From positions 1-54,488 of the forward strand of contig JAAUZI010000051.1 in assembly GCA_014804645.1 (NCBI GenBank): a stretch of 54,488 bases of DNA. The letters run 5' to 3'. This DNA comes from Lachnospiraceae bacterium (lineage in GTDB: Bacteria > Bacillota > Clostridia > Lachnospirales > Lachnospiraceae). The notes beneath the pieces are model-generated. The model did no database searches. It worked only from the letters and a program-made list of their open reading frames with translations, and had not been told where the DNA came from. A program made the position numbers and the translations under genes. Each line of letters begins with the position of its first letter. The first letter of the stretch is position 1. This document shows, piece after piece, positions 24,050 to 32,356 of this stretch.

Positions 24050-24979
24050 TCATTGCATGAGGACAGGCAAATCAAAATCCAATCTGCCAAACTTCCTCAG
24101 GATGTCCAAATCGCGTATGATAAAATTACTACCCCAATAATAGTTTCCAATCGTCTGTTCGGCCACACACCACCGCTTGCCGTCCGGATGGGGGTTGCTT
24201 TGTTCATATGCGTCAAGCTCTTCGGCAGAAAGTAGCTGAAACTCGTGTGTGCTGAGCAGCGTGTCAATGATTGTGTCCAGATTCATATCCACAGTGTGTT
24301 TGCACTCCTGATAAAAGCTGCTTTCCGGTGAAGCGATAAAATACACCGGCAGCGGCAGCCAGGATGGATATGTTGCAGGATCAAATGCTTTAATGTTCAA
24401 CGCTGTCGGATCGTAATTGGGATAACCATGGAGAAGAACCTGCCCGCATTGTCTATGCCGGTTTTTCAACCCCTTTGCCTTAAGGTAGATGTTGCTGTTC
24501 TCGTCCGCATATTTGAGGAGGAAGTCCGCAAGGCGCTTAGTTACTCCGATATCGGCTTCCGCTGCTTTTCTGGAATCGAAATGAAACCATGGCATATGCG
24601 CGAAGTCATTATTGCTGGGGATTCCCTGCATTCCCACCCAGCCGTCGTCCAATAAATATGCCCCGGAGTCCAGGTATTTGACGATACCTGCAATTATTTT
24701 GCTTTTTATGTCGCTTTCGTGATCATCCGCCGTATCCAGATAATCCAGTGCAATGCATACTGTATAGGGGGAGGAGTTGGGGTTCCAGTTGTTGCACTCG
24801 ATGTTGTGTCCAAAACCTCCGTCCTCATTTTGGTAGCTGGACAGAACCGACAGGAAATCATCGCAGCTGCCATTTTCAAAAAGGAATTTCCATCTCGTAT
24901 AGTCAAGGGGCCTCGCGCTGCGGTGAACCAGCCTTCTTAATCTCATAAATTCATCAAGGGATATTTTTTTCAATGTCAT
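24050..24979 (-). CDS. prenyltransferase/squalene-cyclase-fold protein
   Basis: About 309 residues. The segment YQNEDGGFGHNIECNN resembles the repeated QxxDGGFG motif of prenyltransferase and squalene-oxidase (alpha-toroid) proteins, and a later block DDGWVGMQGIPSNNDFAHMPWF fits a second barrel turn. No DXDD or other clear catalytic motif is visible, so the reaction is unknown. The ATG at 24979 has GTGGAG close upstream; an in-frame ATG at 25006 overlaps the stop of the Cys-rich gene before it and would be translated by coupling. The two genes form a pair. The end may be shortened by a frameshift. Confidence 0.55.
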   Translation of the reverse strand: MTLKKISLDEFMRLRRLVHRSARPLDYTRWKFLFENGSCDDFLSVLSSYQNEDGGFGHNIECNNWNPNSSPYTVCIALDYLDTADDHESDIKSKIIAGIVKYLDSGAYLLDDGWVGMQGIPSNNDFAHMPWFHFDSRKAAEADIGVTKRLADFLLKYADENSNIYLKAKGLKNRHRQCGQVLLHGYPNYDPTALNIKAFDPATYPSWLPLPVYFIASPESSFYQECKHTVDMNLDTIIDTLLSTHEFQLLSAEELDAYEQSNPHPDGKRWCVAEQTIGNYYWGSNFIIRDLDILRKFGRLDFDLPVLMQ

Positions 24980-24995
24980 TATCTCCACTTTCTTT

Positions 24996-25523
24996 TCATT
25001 TGTCATTGGTTATATCCATAATCTCAAAGGTACATTCCTTGGCCCCGTTTGTAATAGTATTCACAATTTTTACCGAGACAGTTTTTCCAAGCACTGCCGA
25101 AAATAAATGGTAAAACCACCCGGCGGAGCATTGACAATACGATGGATTGCAATTTTGTACTTCCTGTGGAATGTCACAATAGCAGTTCTTATAGATAGCT
25201 ATGATTTTTCCGTTTTCCATGTGAAGATTTTTCCCGCCTATTCCAATATCATTCATACCTGCCAAAAATTCATCCATGGAAGACGACTTCTCGTATATGT
25301 CTTTTGCTAATTCTATTATTTCCTTTGCCAGACAGTTACCTCCACATTTATACATTACACCTTGCATCGGTATATCATTTGTTTCTGCGTAATTTAGCAG
25401 ATCACTTATGTATTGTGCCTGTGTACCTAAATCCGCATGTTCAGAAATCTCCCCCAAGGCTGTCGTTATCGTTCTACAATTATCGGGACTCATATTTGAC
25501 AAAATTCTTGTTGCCTTATTCAT
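24996..25523 (-). CDS. cysteine-rich protein, possible V4R-like ligand-binding domain
   Basis: A 175-residue soluble protein I do not firmly recognise. It has ten cysteines, including YKCGGNC near 60 and a dense cluster NCYCDIPQEVQNCNPSYCQC near 115-133. This is followed by SAGWFYHLFSAVLGKTVSVKI and ends in CTFEI. The order of Cys cluster, aromatic GWF and V-rich strand resembles small 4-vinyl-reductase-like or ATC-hydrolase-like domains that bind a ligand or metal. It comes first in a two-gene operon with the prenyltransferase-fold gene. The start has GGGAGG upstream. Confidence 0.6.
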   Translation of the reverse strand: MNKATRILSNMSPDNCRTITTALGEISEHADLGTQAQYISDLLNYAETNDIPMQGVMYKCGGNCLAKEIIELAKDIYEKSSSMDEFLAGMNDIGIGGKNLHMENGKIIAIYKNCYCDIPQEVQNCNPSYCQCSAGWFYHLFSAVLGKTVSVKIVNTITNGAKECTFEIMDITNDK

Positions 25524-25854
25524 TGTTGTCCTCCCATTTACTAAGCGAATAATTATTTCGGAATTCTTTGACTATTTTATCACAATATATGTTCCATGTC
25601 ACAAACTTTTCAAACGTACAATTCAAAAGATAACACTGCCGAAGTGCGTCTCCGACCGATTTTAGTACTCTTTTTCGACTAAAATTTTTTGTTAAAACCG
25701 TCAGATTCTTTGCATCCACAAACGGCATTTTAAACCACACAAAAAATTGCGAACAATCGTCCGCAATTTTCTGTGCCTGTTGAAGACAACGGGGATAAAA
25801 GCCCAGCGCCCAAAATAATAATTTACATGATCTCCGCTTTAATCAGTGCATACA
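25524..25854. other. 331-base gap, nothing recognised except a terminator
   Basis: The stretch is AT-rich and holds the minus-strand terminator at 25741-25770. An open minus-strand frame (25516-25740, 74 codons) overlaps the next gene's start and has no ribosome site or familiar motif, so I do not call it a gene. Confidence 0.5.
25741..25770 (-). terminator. rho-independent terminator
   Basis: On the minus strand AAAATTGCG pairs with CGCAATTTT and a run of Ts follows. It ends the two-gene oxidase-like operon whose last stop is at 25855. Confidence 0.8.
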
Positions 25855-26283
25855 TTAGCTTTGAAAGTCAATGTCGTATCTGGTGCCATGGGAAAACAGT
25901 ACGCCATCTGTCAGACAGATACGCAGTATGCAGGTATTCTCGTCCTCAAAATTGTTGTGCCCGTTATCGATCCAGGCCGCAAAAGCTTTCCGCAACATCT
26001 GAGCGATCTCTGCATTTTCCGGTTTACCGAAATACCCCAGATTCTCCCCTTTTCCGTGAGCGGTAAACCAATCCCCGGAAATACCTACCGTGGGATTTTT
26101 GCTTATTTGCCGCATTTTATTGGACAGACCATAGGTTATCACATAAAAAGCTCCGTTTTCATAGTAGGCATTGACGCTGCGCACAGAGGGAATACCCTCC
26201 TCCACGGTGGCCAGGGCAATTATAGTATCCTGCCCAAACCGCTCATTCATAAGTTTTTCTGTTTCCTTTGATAGCTTTTCCAT
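25855..26283 (-). CDS. pyridoxamine 5'-phosphate oxidase-family protein
   Basis: A 142-residue split-barrel flavin-binding protein of the general-stress-protein-26 kind. ALATVEEGIPSVRSVNAYYENGAFYVIT marks the first barrel strands, and YGLSNKMRQISKNPTVGISG the cofactor-side loop. Such small proteins bind FMN or F420-like cofactors and many are not true PNP oxidases. I start at ATG 26283 because AAAGGAGGAG lies just upstream; the frame is open to 26349 without such a site. It follows, 40 bases on, a gene that fuses the same type of barrel to a DNA-binding domain. Confidence 0.85.
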   Translation of the reverse strand: MEKLSKETEKLMNERFGQDTIIALATVEEGIPSVRSVNAYYENGAFYVITYGLSNKMRQISKNPTVGISGDWFTAHGKGENLGYFGKPENAEIAQMLRKAFAAWIDNGHNNFEDENTCILRICLTDGVLFSHGTRYDIDFQS

Positions 26284-26323
26284 CTTGTCTCCTCCTTTAA
26301 TGTTTTGTGTAATTCCTCTGTAA

Positions 26324-26923
26324 TCAGTGGACGCCCATATCCTCAACACATATCCGGAAAACTGCCAGAAATACCTCCTGTTCCTCGGGATATCTCTGTT
26401 TTAGCGTAGGATAGCAGGACAAAACCAGTTCCTGTGTGACAGACGTGTCATCTTCCTCAGCCATGCCGCCTATCCGTATCCATTTTCCGGTAGTGATGTT
26501 GTGGCTCGCCAGTTCCACCCGGGCATTCTGTTTTAAATCAGAATACACGCTTTTCCGCTTATCTGTCACTATAAAAAGCGCCTGCTCGTCCGTACAGATC
26601 ATGCCCAGAGGTCTGAGTCTGGGAGATTCTGCCACAGATGTAGCCAGAAAGAAATAGCCGCACTCCCGAATAAAGTTCACACAGTCCGCCAATGACAGTT
26701 CGGCACTCTCCTGCTGCGTTCTCTCCAGCACTTCGCTGAGAAGAAAGTCTATGCTGCAGGAAAATAGTCCAGCCAGTCGAATCAGCTTCTCTGTCTCGGG
26801 AAAAGCCTGGTCCATCTCCCAGCGGGATACGGACTGGCGTGACACCCCCAATATCTCCGCAAGCTGTTCCTGTGTAATATTCTTTCTCCTGCGGAGCAAG
26901 GCTATTTTTTCTCCGGTTGTCAT
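26324..26923 (-). CDS. Xre-type helix-turn-helix fused to a PNP-oxidase-like barrel
   Basis: A 199-residue protein. Residues 1-~65 are a Cro/CI helix-turn-helix (LRRRKNITQEQLAEILGVSRQSVSRWE). Residues ~80-195 are a split-barrel domain (YFFLATSVAESPRLRPLGMICTDEQALFIVTDKRKSVYSDLKQN). The combination suggests a repressor that senses a flavin or a redox-active ligand, and it likely controls its own operon with the free-standing barrel protein at 25855. No operator was identified upstream. The start has GGGAGGACAT as ribosome region. Confidence 0.85.
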   Translation of the reverse strand: MTTGEKIALLRRRKNITQEQLAEILGVSRQSVSRWEMDQAFPETEKLIRLAGLFSCSIDFLLSEVLERTQQESAELSLADCVNFIRECGYFFLATSVAESPRLRPLGMICTDEQALFIVTDKRKSVYSDLKQNARVELASHNITTGKWIRIGGMAEEDDTSVTQELVLSCYPTLKQRYPEEQEVFLAVFRICVEDMGVH

Positions 26924-27037
26924 CTATGTCCTCCCAAATTCTATATGTTTTCGGTTACAAGAGTGAGTATATCCCATCCGCCCCAAAAAGGAAACCGCAT
27001 TTTGCGTGCATTATGTAACTTTGTAATTGCGTATGCG

Positions 27038-27074
27038 AACACCCTGCCCTATCGCAGAAATAGGGCAGGGTGTT
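27038..27074 (-). terminator. strong 14-bp hairpin downstream of rubrerythrin
   Basis: AACACCCTGCCCTA (27038-27051) pairs perfectly with TAGGGCAGGGTGTT (27061-27074). There is no T-tract on either side, so it may end transcripts with help or stabilise the rubrerythrin mRNA 3' end. It lies between the rubrerythrin stop and the upstream side of the HTH gene. Confidence 0.6.
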
Positions 27075-27117
27075 ATGTCAGTCTGTGGGTTCTATATAAA
27101 AATCGACCGATTTATTC

Positions 27118-27657
27118 TCAATAATTCTCGGCATATATCTGGAAATAGCTCTGAGAATGAAGGCATACAGGACAAACTTCCGGTGCACTGGTGCCCACCA
27201 CGATATGACCGCAGTTGCGGCATACCCATACCTTTACCTCGCTCTTGGCAAATACAGACGCCGTTTCCACATTTTGGAGCAGCGCGCGGTATCTCTCCTC
27301 ATGGTGTTTTTCCACCTGTCCTACCAGACGGAATTTCGCCGCCAACTCAGGAAACCCTTCTTTTTCCGCAGTTTTTGCAAATTCGTCGTACATTTCCGTC
27401 CATTCAAAATTCTCGCCCTCAGCGGCGACCTCCAAATTCTTGGCGGTGCTGCCGATATCCTGCAGAGCCTCCAGCCACAGCTTGGCATGTTCCTTTTCGT
27501 TGTCGGCAGTCTCCTGAAATATGGCGGCAATCTGTTCGTAGCCTTCCTTTCTTGCCGATGACGCGAAGTGGGTGTATTTTGTGTATGCCTGAGATTCTCC
27601 GGCAAAAGCCGCCTTCAAATTATCTTCTGTCTGTGTGCCCGCATACTTGTTGCTCAT
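27118..27657 (-). CDS. rbr: rubrerythrin
   Basis: A 179-residue non-haem iron peroxidase that reduces hydrogen peroxide in anaerobes. The four-helix di-iron domain (1-~140) shows [11 protein letters not shown], the EKEHAK ligand set and [13 protein letters not shown]. The C-terminal rubredoxin-like domain has the two Cys pairs CRNCG and CPVC (about 145-165) that bind one iron. GGAGGAATCG precedes the ATG. It is a single-gene unit on the minus strand ending at a strong hairpin. Confidence 0.95.
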   Translation of the reverse strand: MSNKYAGTQTEDNLKAAFAGESQAYTKYTHFASSARKEGYEQIAAIFQETADNEKEHAKLWLEALQDIGSTAKNLEVAAEGENFEWTEMYDEFAKTAEKEGFPELAAKFRLVGQVEKHHEERYRALLQNVETASVFAKSEVKVWVCRNCGHIVVGTSAPEVCPVCLHSQSYFQIYAENY

Positions 27658-27759
27658 ATCCGATTCCTCCTTGCAAGAAAACCGCAGTTTTCTCTGTTTA
27701 TTTTCATTGTCATGCTATCAATATGCCCGAAAATAAACCCTTTCATACAAAGGAGAAGA

Positions 27760-28908
27760 TCAAAAGCGTGAGAGTAGCTTACCCAACAAACGCTCTACTG
27801 TATTGTGAAAACCCCAGGCCAGCAGCAACAGCGCCGGCAGTAAAATCAGGTAGACAATCAACACCATCAGCGCATAAGACATGCCCATGCCCAGAAACAG
27901 TTTCTGCAGCGGCCGCCCCAAAAACTGCATTACCGTGACATGCAGTACAAACACGCCCATTGATACGGAACCGAGCCATTGCAGAGGTCTGGCGGAAAGC
28001 CATCTCTGGACAGGCGCACACATGATAATGCCCAAAATCAACAGGCCTGCCGCCAGAGCATGATAGGTGGCAATGCCCTTTCCCGCATAAATATGGGCAC
28101 ATATTTTACCCAGATACCGATAGAAAAAAACTGGCTGCGCATAACTGGGATAACCTCCCAGATACAGTCCGGCAACCAGAGGAATCAATGCTAACCATCG
28201 GATACGTCTGCTGTCCGAAAGTACATTGCTCTCCATAAGGTACGCCAGCAGTACGCCCAGAACTACGCAGAGATAATACTCGTCCTTGGCCCAAAGGAGC
28301 AGAGCGGCCAGAGCAAAGAAAAGGGGCAGAGTCCATTTTCTGGAATATCTCGTAGCCAGGGTCAGTATGATGGCAATAAAGGTTCCCCAAAATATTATGT
28401 AGAGCATCCAGTATGGTCCTAAAGCCTCCTGATCCGGCACAATCCACATTTTCACGAAAGTATGCCACAGCATTCTGCCGAATGACAATATATTCTCTAA
28501 ACCTTGGTAACACTCAAAGCGCGCCGCAAGGAACTGCCGCAGCAGCCAGTACAGTATTCCCGCGAGGCCGCAGGGAACCGCCAGTCTGACATAGCGTTTG
28601 ATAATCATGCCCGAAAGTTTTTCCTGCCAGTTTCCGGCGCAGTGACGCAGTACGCTGACGGCTGTCAGAAAAGCAGCCAGCGTCACAAAAACACATACCC
28701 AAAAGTTACCGTTGGTCAATATGCCGTAGGGCTGGTATGACAGTCGGATGTCCAGTTGAAACGGAAGACGGGACTCCATTACCTCACCAAAATAAGCGCC
28801 GTTGAAGTATTCCAGAGAAAAATGATGGGTAAATATCAGCAGACATGCAATTCCCTTGAGTCCGTCAACCCATGTGATCCGTCTGCTTTTTTGCGTTGCC
28901 GTGGTCAT
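27760..28908 (-). CDS. acyltransferase 3-family membrane protein
   Basis: A 382-residue protein with about ten membrane helices. It opens with WVDGLKGIACLLIFTHHF, the family's first helix with its histidine pair, and has the FWVCVFVTLAAFLTA helix and repeated hydrophobic blocks to the end. Proteins of this OafA/YrhL type move acetyl or other acyl groups across the membrane onto surface sugars or antibiotics. No glycan genes are adjacent, so the acceptor is open. It is divergent from the FocA-type gene. Confidence 0.85.
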   Translation of the reverse strand: MTTATQKSRRITWVDGLKGIACLLIFTHHFSLEYFNGAYFGEVMESRLPFQLDIRLSYQPYGILTNGNFWVCVFVTLAAFLTAVSVLRHCAGNWQEKLSGMIIKRYVRLAVPCGLAGILYWLLRQFLAARFECYQGLENILSFGRMLWHTFVKMWIVPDQEALGPYWMLYIIFWGTFIAIILTLATRYSRKWTLPLFFALAALLLWAKDEYYLCVVLGVLLAYLMESNVLSDSRRIRWLALIPLVAGLYLGGYPSYAQPVFFYRYLGKICAHIYAGKGIATYHALAAGLLILGIIMCAPVQRWLSARPLQWLGSVSMGVFVLHVTVMQFLGRPLQKLFLGMGMSYALMVLIVYLILLPALLLLAWGFHNTVERLLGKLLSRF

Positions 28909-29059
28909 ATTATCTCTATAGTCTCTTGTATGATGTTTTCAAAATCTCAAACATCATATACCCTTTCTTTTTTTTGCATCGTGACTCGTAATGCATCACA
29001 AATAAACCATAAATAGGTTATGCTGATTGTATATGTTTTATAGATATTTGTCAACCATA

Positions 29060-29088
29060 TTGCTAAATGCCTCGGATTCACATATAAT
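29060..29088 (+). promoter_or_regulatory. promoter of the formate/nitrite transporter gene
   Basis: TTGCTA (29060-29065) and TATAAT (29083-29088) are 17 bases apart; the ribosome site CAGGAGGT follows before the ATG at 29119. Confidence 0.75.
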
Positions 29089-29118
29089 GTTCATATCATT
29101 ATCAGGAGGTAATATTTT

Positions 29119-29964
29119 ATGCATTCACCCTTGGAGATAGCCAAAAGCTATGTGGAAGTCAGTATACATAAGACACATCTGTCTGCTTTCAAAATGATTA
29201 TTTTGGGAATGTTTGCGGGGTTCTTTATCGGATTTGCGGGCATTGCGTCCACCACAGCGTCGTCCACTATTGCCAGTCCCTCGGCGGCAAAGCTGTTGGG
29301 AGCCGTGGTTTTCCCGGCGGGCATGGCCATGGTACTGATCGCCGGAAGTGAGCTTTTTACGGGAAATACCTTGATTATTCTGGCGGTACTGGAAAAGAAA
29401 ACCACATTGACGAAAATGCTGAAAAACTGGTTTTTTGTGTTTTGGGGGAATTTTCTGGGAGCGGCGCTGGTGGCTTTCGCCGTGGTCTACGGACATACGC
29501 CCAATCTGTTTAACGGCGATCTGGCGGGCAGCGTGGTGGCGGCGGGGGCGTCCCGGTGTAATCTCAGTTTTTCTGAGAGCCTGATACGGGGTATTCTGTG
29601 CAATGTGCTGGTTTGCATAGCGGTGTGGATGTCCTTTGGGGCCAAGACTATCTCCGGCAAGCTGATGGCCAGTTTCTGGCCCATTATGTTGTTTGTTCTC
29701 TGCGGTTTTGAACACAGCGTGGCCGATATGTATTTCGGCACTGCGGCGCTGCTGGCCTCCCGCGAGTATGGTATCGCGGCGGAGGGGCTGACGTGGCTCA
29801 GGTTTTTCACCAACTGTATTATCCCTGTGACACTGGGCAATATCATAGGCGGCGCAGGCATTGTAGGCTGTGGCTACTGGCTGGGTTATCTGCGGCATAC
29901 GCCTCTCAGTCATATGTCCAAGGAACAGGAGCAGGAAGAGATCGATATTGCCGAGGAATATTGA
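29119..29964 (+). CDS. formate/nitrite transporter family channel
   Basis: A 281-residue pentameric-channel subunit of the FocA/NirC family with six membrane helices. Typical blocks are KMIILGMFAGFFIGFAG, GSELFTGNT (the filter-lining motif), NWFFVFWGNFLGA, and CGFEHSVADMYF. Members pass formate, nitrite or hydrosulfide down the gradient. The ends are charged and cytoplasmic. There is no pyruvate-formate lyase or nitrite reductase next to it, so the ion is unknown. Confidence 0.93.
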   Translation: MHSPLEIAKSYVEVSIHKTHLSAFKMIILGMFAGFFIGFAGIASTTASSTIASPSAAKLLGAVVFPAGMAMVLIAGSELFTGNTLIILAVLEKKTTLTKMLKNWFFVFWGNFLGAALVAFAVVYGHTPNLFNGDLAGSVVAAGASRCNLSFSESLIRGILCNVLVCIAVWMSFGAKTISGKLMASFWPIMLFVLCGFEHSVADMYFGTAALLASREYGIAAEGLTWLRFFTNCIIPVTLGNIIGGAGIVGCGYWLGYLRHTPLSHMSKEQEQEEIDIAEEY

Positions 29965-29969
29965 TGTAC

Positions 29970-30242
29970 TGAATTATCTGCTGCAAGCAGACTCGAAAAG
30001 GGGAAACTGTTCGACAGTGATAAGCTCCAGCTGGATTTGAAGATTCTGCTGCCGCTGCCGTAAATCTTCACCGCAGCAGGCAGACAATTCTGGATCTGCT
30101 GGAGGAGTTAGGTGAGGTCCCGGAGGATATTCGTATCTGTATTGACAGAGAAAAGGACACAGAGATTCTTCGCAGATGGCTAAAAATGGCAGCTCATGCC
30201 GATAATTTTGATGACTTTCGTCAAAAGACGCAGAATATATAG
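29970..30242 (+). pseudogene. remnant of an Rpn-type PD-(D/E)XK nuclease/transposase
   Basis: The frame ending at the TAG at 30240 reads TILDLLEELGEVPEDIR, then EILRRWLKMAAHADNF, which is the C-terminal pattern of Rpn-family recombination-promoting nucleases. Upstream, another frame reads KLQLDLKILLPLP before a stop, so a frameshift separates the parts. No start or catalytic core remains. It follows the FocA-type gene directly and looks like a decayed mobile-element gene. Confidence 0.5.
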
Positions 30243-30259
30243 GCATACCGCAGTGATAG

Positions 30260-30297
30260 CCGGTGAATTTTCGAGCAAGAAATTCACCGGTTCTTTA
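30260..30297 (+). terminator. rho-independent terminator
   Basis: CCGGTGAATTT (30260-30270) pairs with AAATTCACCGG (30280-30290), followed by TTCTTTAT. It ends plus-strand transcription after the remnant. Confidence 0.7.
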
Positions 30298-30478
30298 TAT
30301 AATAGGAAATGTGTTTGTATCGGAGTTCTAAAAACCTCATCTTGTGGTCACACTTTGAACATTGGAGGGGATCGTAACTAAAGGGTAAAAGAAAGAGCTG
30401 ACGGCGGAAGTAAACCTCAGGTTGATTTTTTCGGGTTTCCCTTAAAACAACATGTATTGTAAGTCCGGCCTGTTTCAC
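30284..30478 (-). pseudogene. C-terminal remnant of an IS91-like transposase
   Basis: The minus-strand frame contains YDPLQCSKCDHKMRFLELRY, resembling the zinc-ribbon end (DPLxCPxCxxxMxFLEL) of IS91-type transposases. Only about 60 codons remain, without the catalytic part or ends. Together with the Rpn remnant it fills most of the 590-base gap between the transporter gene and the next HTH gene. Confidence 0.4.
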
Positions 30479-30553
30479 CTACAATATACTTACAGCTTTA
30501 CCTAAGGAAATGCATTTTGCAGTGCCGAGAATAAAATGGAGGTCAGGATTTGT

Positions 30554-32314
30554 ATGATAGATAGGGAAAAAATCGGAAAGAGGATTGCGGCTCTGAGAAA
30601 GGAACAAGGATATACAGGAGAGGCGCTTGCGGAACGGCTGCAGGTAAGCCCACAGGCTGTATCGAAATGGGAAAATGCAAAATGTCTGCCGGAGACAGCC
30701 ATTCTTCCTGCGCTGGCGGAGGTGCTGGACTGCAGCATTGACAACCTGCTGTGTTCCCGGGAGCTTTTTATTCTGGAAGCAGTCTATACGGACGGGCAGA
30801 CACAGGTTCCGGTGACACGGTTCCTGAACGATATAGTGCGCGACAACACACTCAACATTTATGTAAATGCACCGTTTATCGGCGCTTCCATTGAAAGCGA
30901 CAGGCTGAAACTTTTGCTTGTAAAATACCAGACTCCAAAGGGCTTTTACTTTTCCTACGCTTTACAGAACGAAAATCTGATCCTGAATATGAAAAGTGAA
31001 GGCTTTGCGGGGGACAGGGCATTTCAGATTATCGGGGCTTACTATGGGAACGAAAAGAAATATTCCTCCGCCATGCAGAAAATAGAGCATTATGGGTATT
31101 TCAAACGGGACAGGATAGAGGTGAATCATGAAAGCTTTCCCAGCAATCCCGCAAGTGATGACACGGAATATCTGACACTGATCTATCTGAACGCTGAGGG
31201 AATTCATGCCATCAGCTGTCCGGAAAATGATACTCTTTATTATGGGGAGCATGGCACAACGCTCCTGCTTCGGGACCATTCAAAATGTATTTTGAAAAAT
31301 GTGATGCGTCTGTCCTGGGAGGGGGACGGCAGCGGACAAATGTGTGCCTGGGCAGGTGCGCTTTATGCGGCACTTAAGTACATGGGTGAACCATACACTT
31401 ATGACCAGATTATGGGAATGAGCGGTGCATGTTATCGGATATGTTTTACCGATGTCTGGGATTACAGCTGCACGGATGCTCTTGTAGCCTTTGATTATGC
31501 CACACCCTTGTACAGCGCCATCGGCTATTCTTTCCGCATCGTGGAAAGGCTGGAAAAGCAGGAGAGGAAATTGGAGCGCCTTGCTATCATGGAGGATATT
31601 CAAAACGGCAAACCGGTACTGGCAATCAATCTGCGGGTTGCCCCTGAGTGGGGGGTCATCACAGGTTACACCGATAATGGCAGTCATTTTTTGTGCCGCA
31701 CCTATTTTGATAAAGATATTTTTGAGGAAAATGAGGGGTATCTTTTCAGTGATTTCTGGCCTTTTATCATTATACATTTTGGTGAGAAAAAGAATGTGAA
31801 ACCGCCGCTGGATATTCTGAAAACTTCCCTCACCACACTCGTTGACTCTTTCCAGGCCGAAGAATGCCGTGGCTATTCTCAGGGTAGGGATGCATACAAG
31901 GCATGGATCAGAGGGCTTTCGATGGAGTCCGATTTCCGGATTGAAAATGATAGAGACAATGTTTTGAGACGGCTGGAAGTAAACGATAATATGCTATGTA
32001 ACCTGGCAGATTCAAGGCGTGCGGCTGCCGCCTGGCTGCGGGAGGACACGTCGATTACGGATGAAACGGGACGGCAGTATCTGACCAAAATTGCAGAGAA
32101 CTGTCAGACAATTTCTGATACCGTGTACGCGTTTCGTGACATGGTGTGCCGGACGTCCACTTGCAAAATTACGTATAATACCATAAATGCATACAGTGTG
32201 TCCACGCCGGGACTCCGCAAGGAGCAGATCATTTTGCTTGAAAATGCGCTTGTTCTTGAGGAAGAGAACTGCAGGCTTGCTGAGTTGATACTGGAGATGC
32301 CGGAAATGATATAA
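30554..32314 (+). CDS. HTH protein with BtrH-like C39-peptidase-fold domain
   Basis: A 586-residue cytoplasmic protein. Residues 1-~65 are an Xre-type helix-turn-helix (IAALRKEQGYTGEALAERLQVSPQAVSKWE). After a ~190-residue middle region I do not recognise (~75-240) comes a BtrH-like cysteine-peptidase-fold domain. It begins CAWAGALYAALKYMGEPYTYDQIMG and continues with PVLAINLRVAPEWGVITGY, where Cys and the AINL/EWGVITGY strand mark the fold. In butirosin synthesis BtrH transfers an acyl chain. Here a transcription factor with this sensor or enzyme domain is implied. I start at ATG 30554 behind CAGGA. A P-loop kinase gene follows after 42 bases and may be its target or partner. Confidence 0.7.
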   Translation: MIDREKIGKRIAALRKEQGYTGEALAERLQVSPQAVSKWENAKCLPETAILPALAEVLDCSIDNLLCSRELFILEAVYTDGQTQVPVTRFLNDIVRDNTLNIYVNAPFIGASIESDRLKLLLVKYQTPKGFYFSYALQNENLILNMKSEGFAGDRAFQIIGAYYGNEKKYSSAMQKIEHYGYFKRDRIEVNHESFPSNPASDDTEYLTLIYLNAEGIHAISCPENDTLYYGEHGTTLLLRDHSKCILKNVMRLSWEGDGSGQMCAWAGALYAALKYMGEPYTYDQIMGMSGACYRICFTDVWDYSCTDALVAFDYATPLYSAIGYSFRIVERLEKQERKLERLAIMEDIQNGKPVLAINLRVAPEWGVITGYTDNGSHFLCRTYFDKDIFEENEGYLFSDFWPFIIIHFGEKKNVKPPLDILKTSLTTLVDSFQAEECRGYSQGRDAYKAWIRGLSMESDFRIENDRDNVLRRLEVNDNMLCNLADSRRAAAAWLREDTSITDETGRQYLTKIAENCQTISDTVYAFRDMVCRTSTCKITYNTINAYSVSTPGLRKEQIILLENALVLEEENCRLAELILEMPEMI

Positions 32315-32356
32315 GCTCTAAAAGAAAATGGTCGAAGGATGGAGGGATATAGGTTT

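Noticed and set aside
25516..25740. A 74-codon minus-strand frame
   Set aside because: It overlaps the start of the Cys-rich gene, has no ribosome site and resembles nothing; kept as an empty gap.
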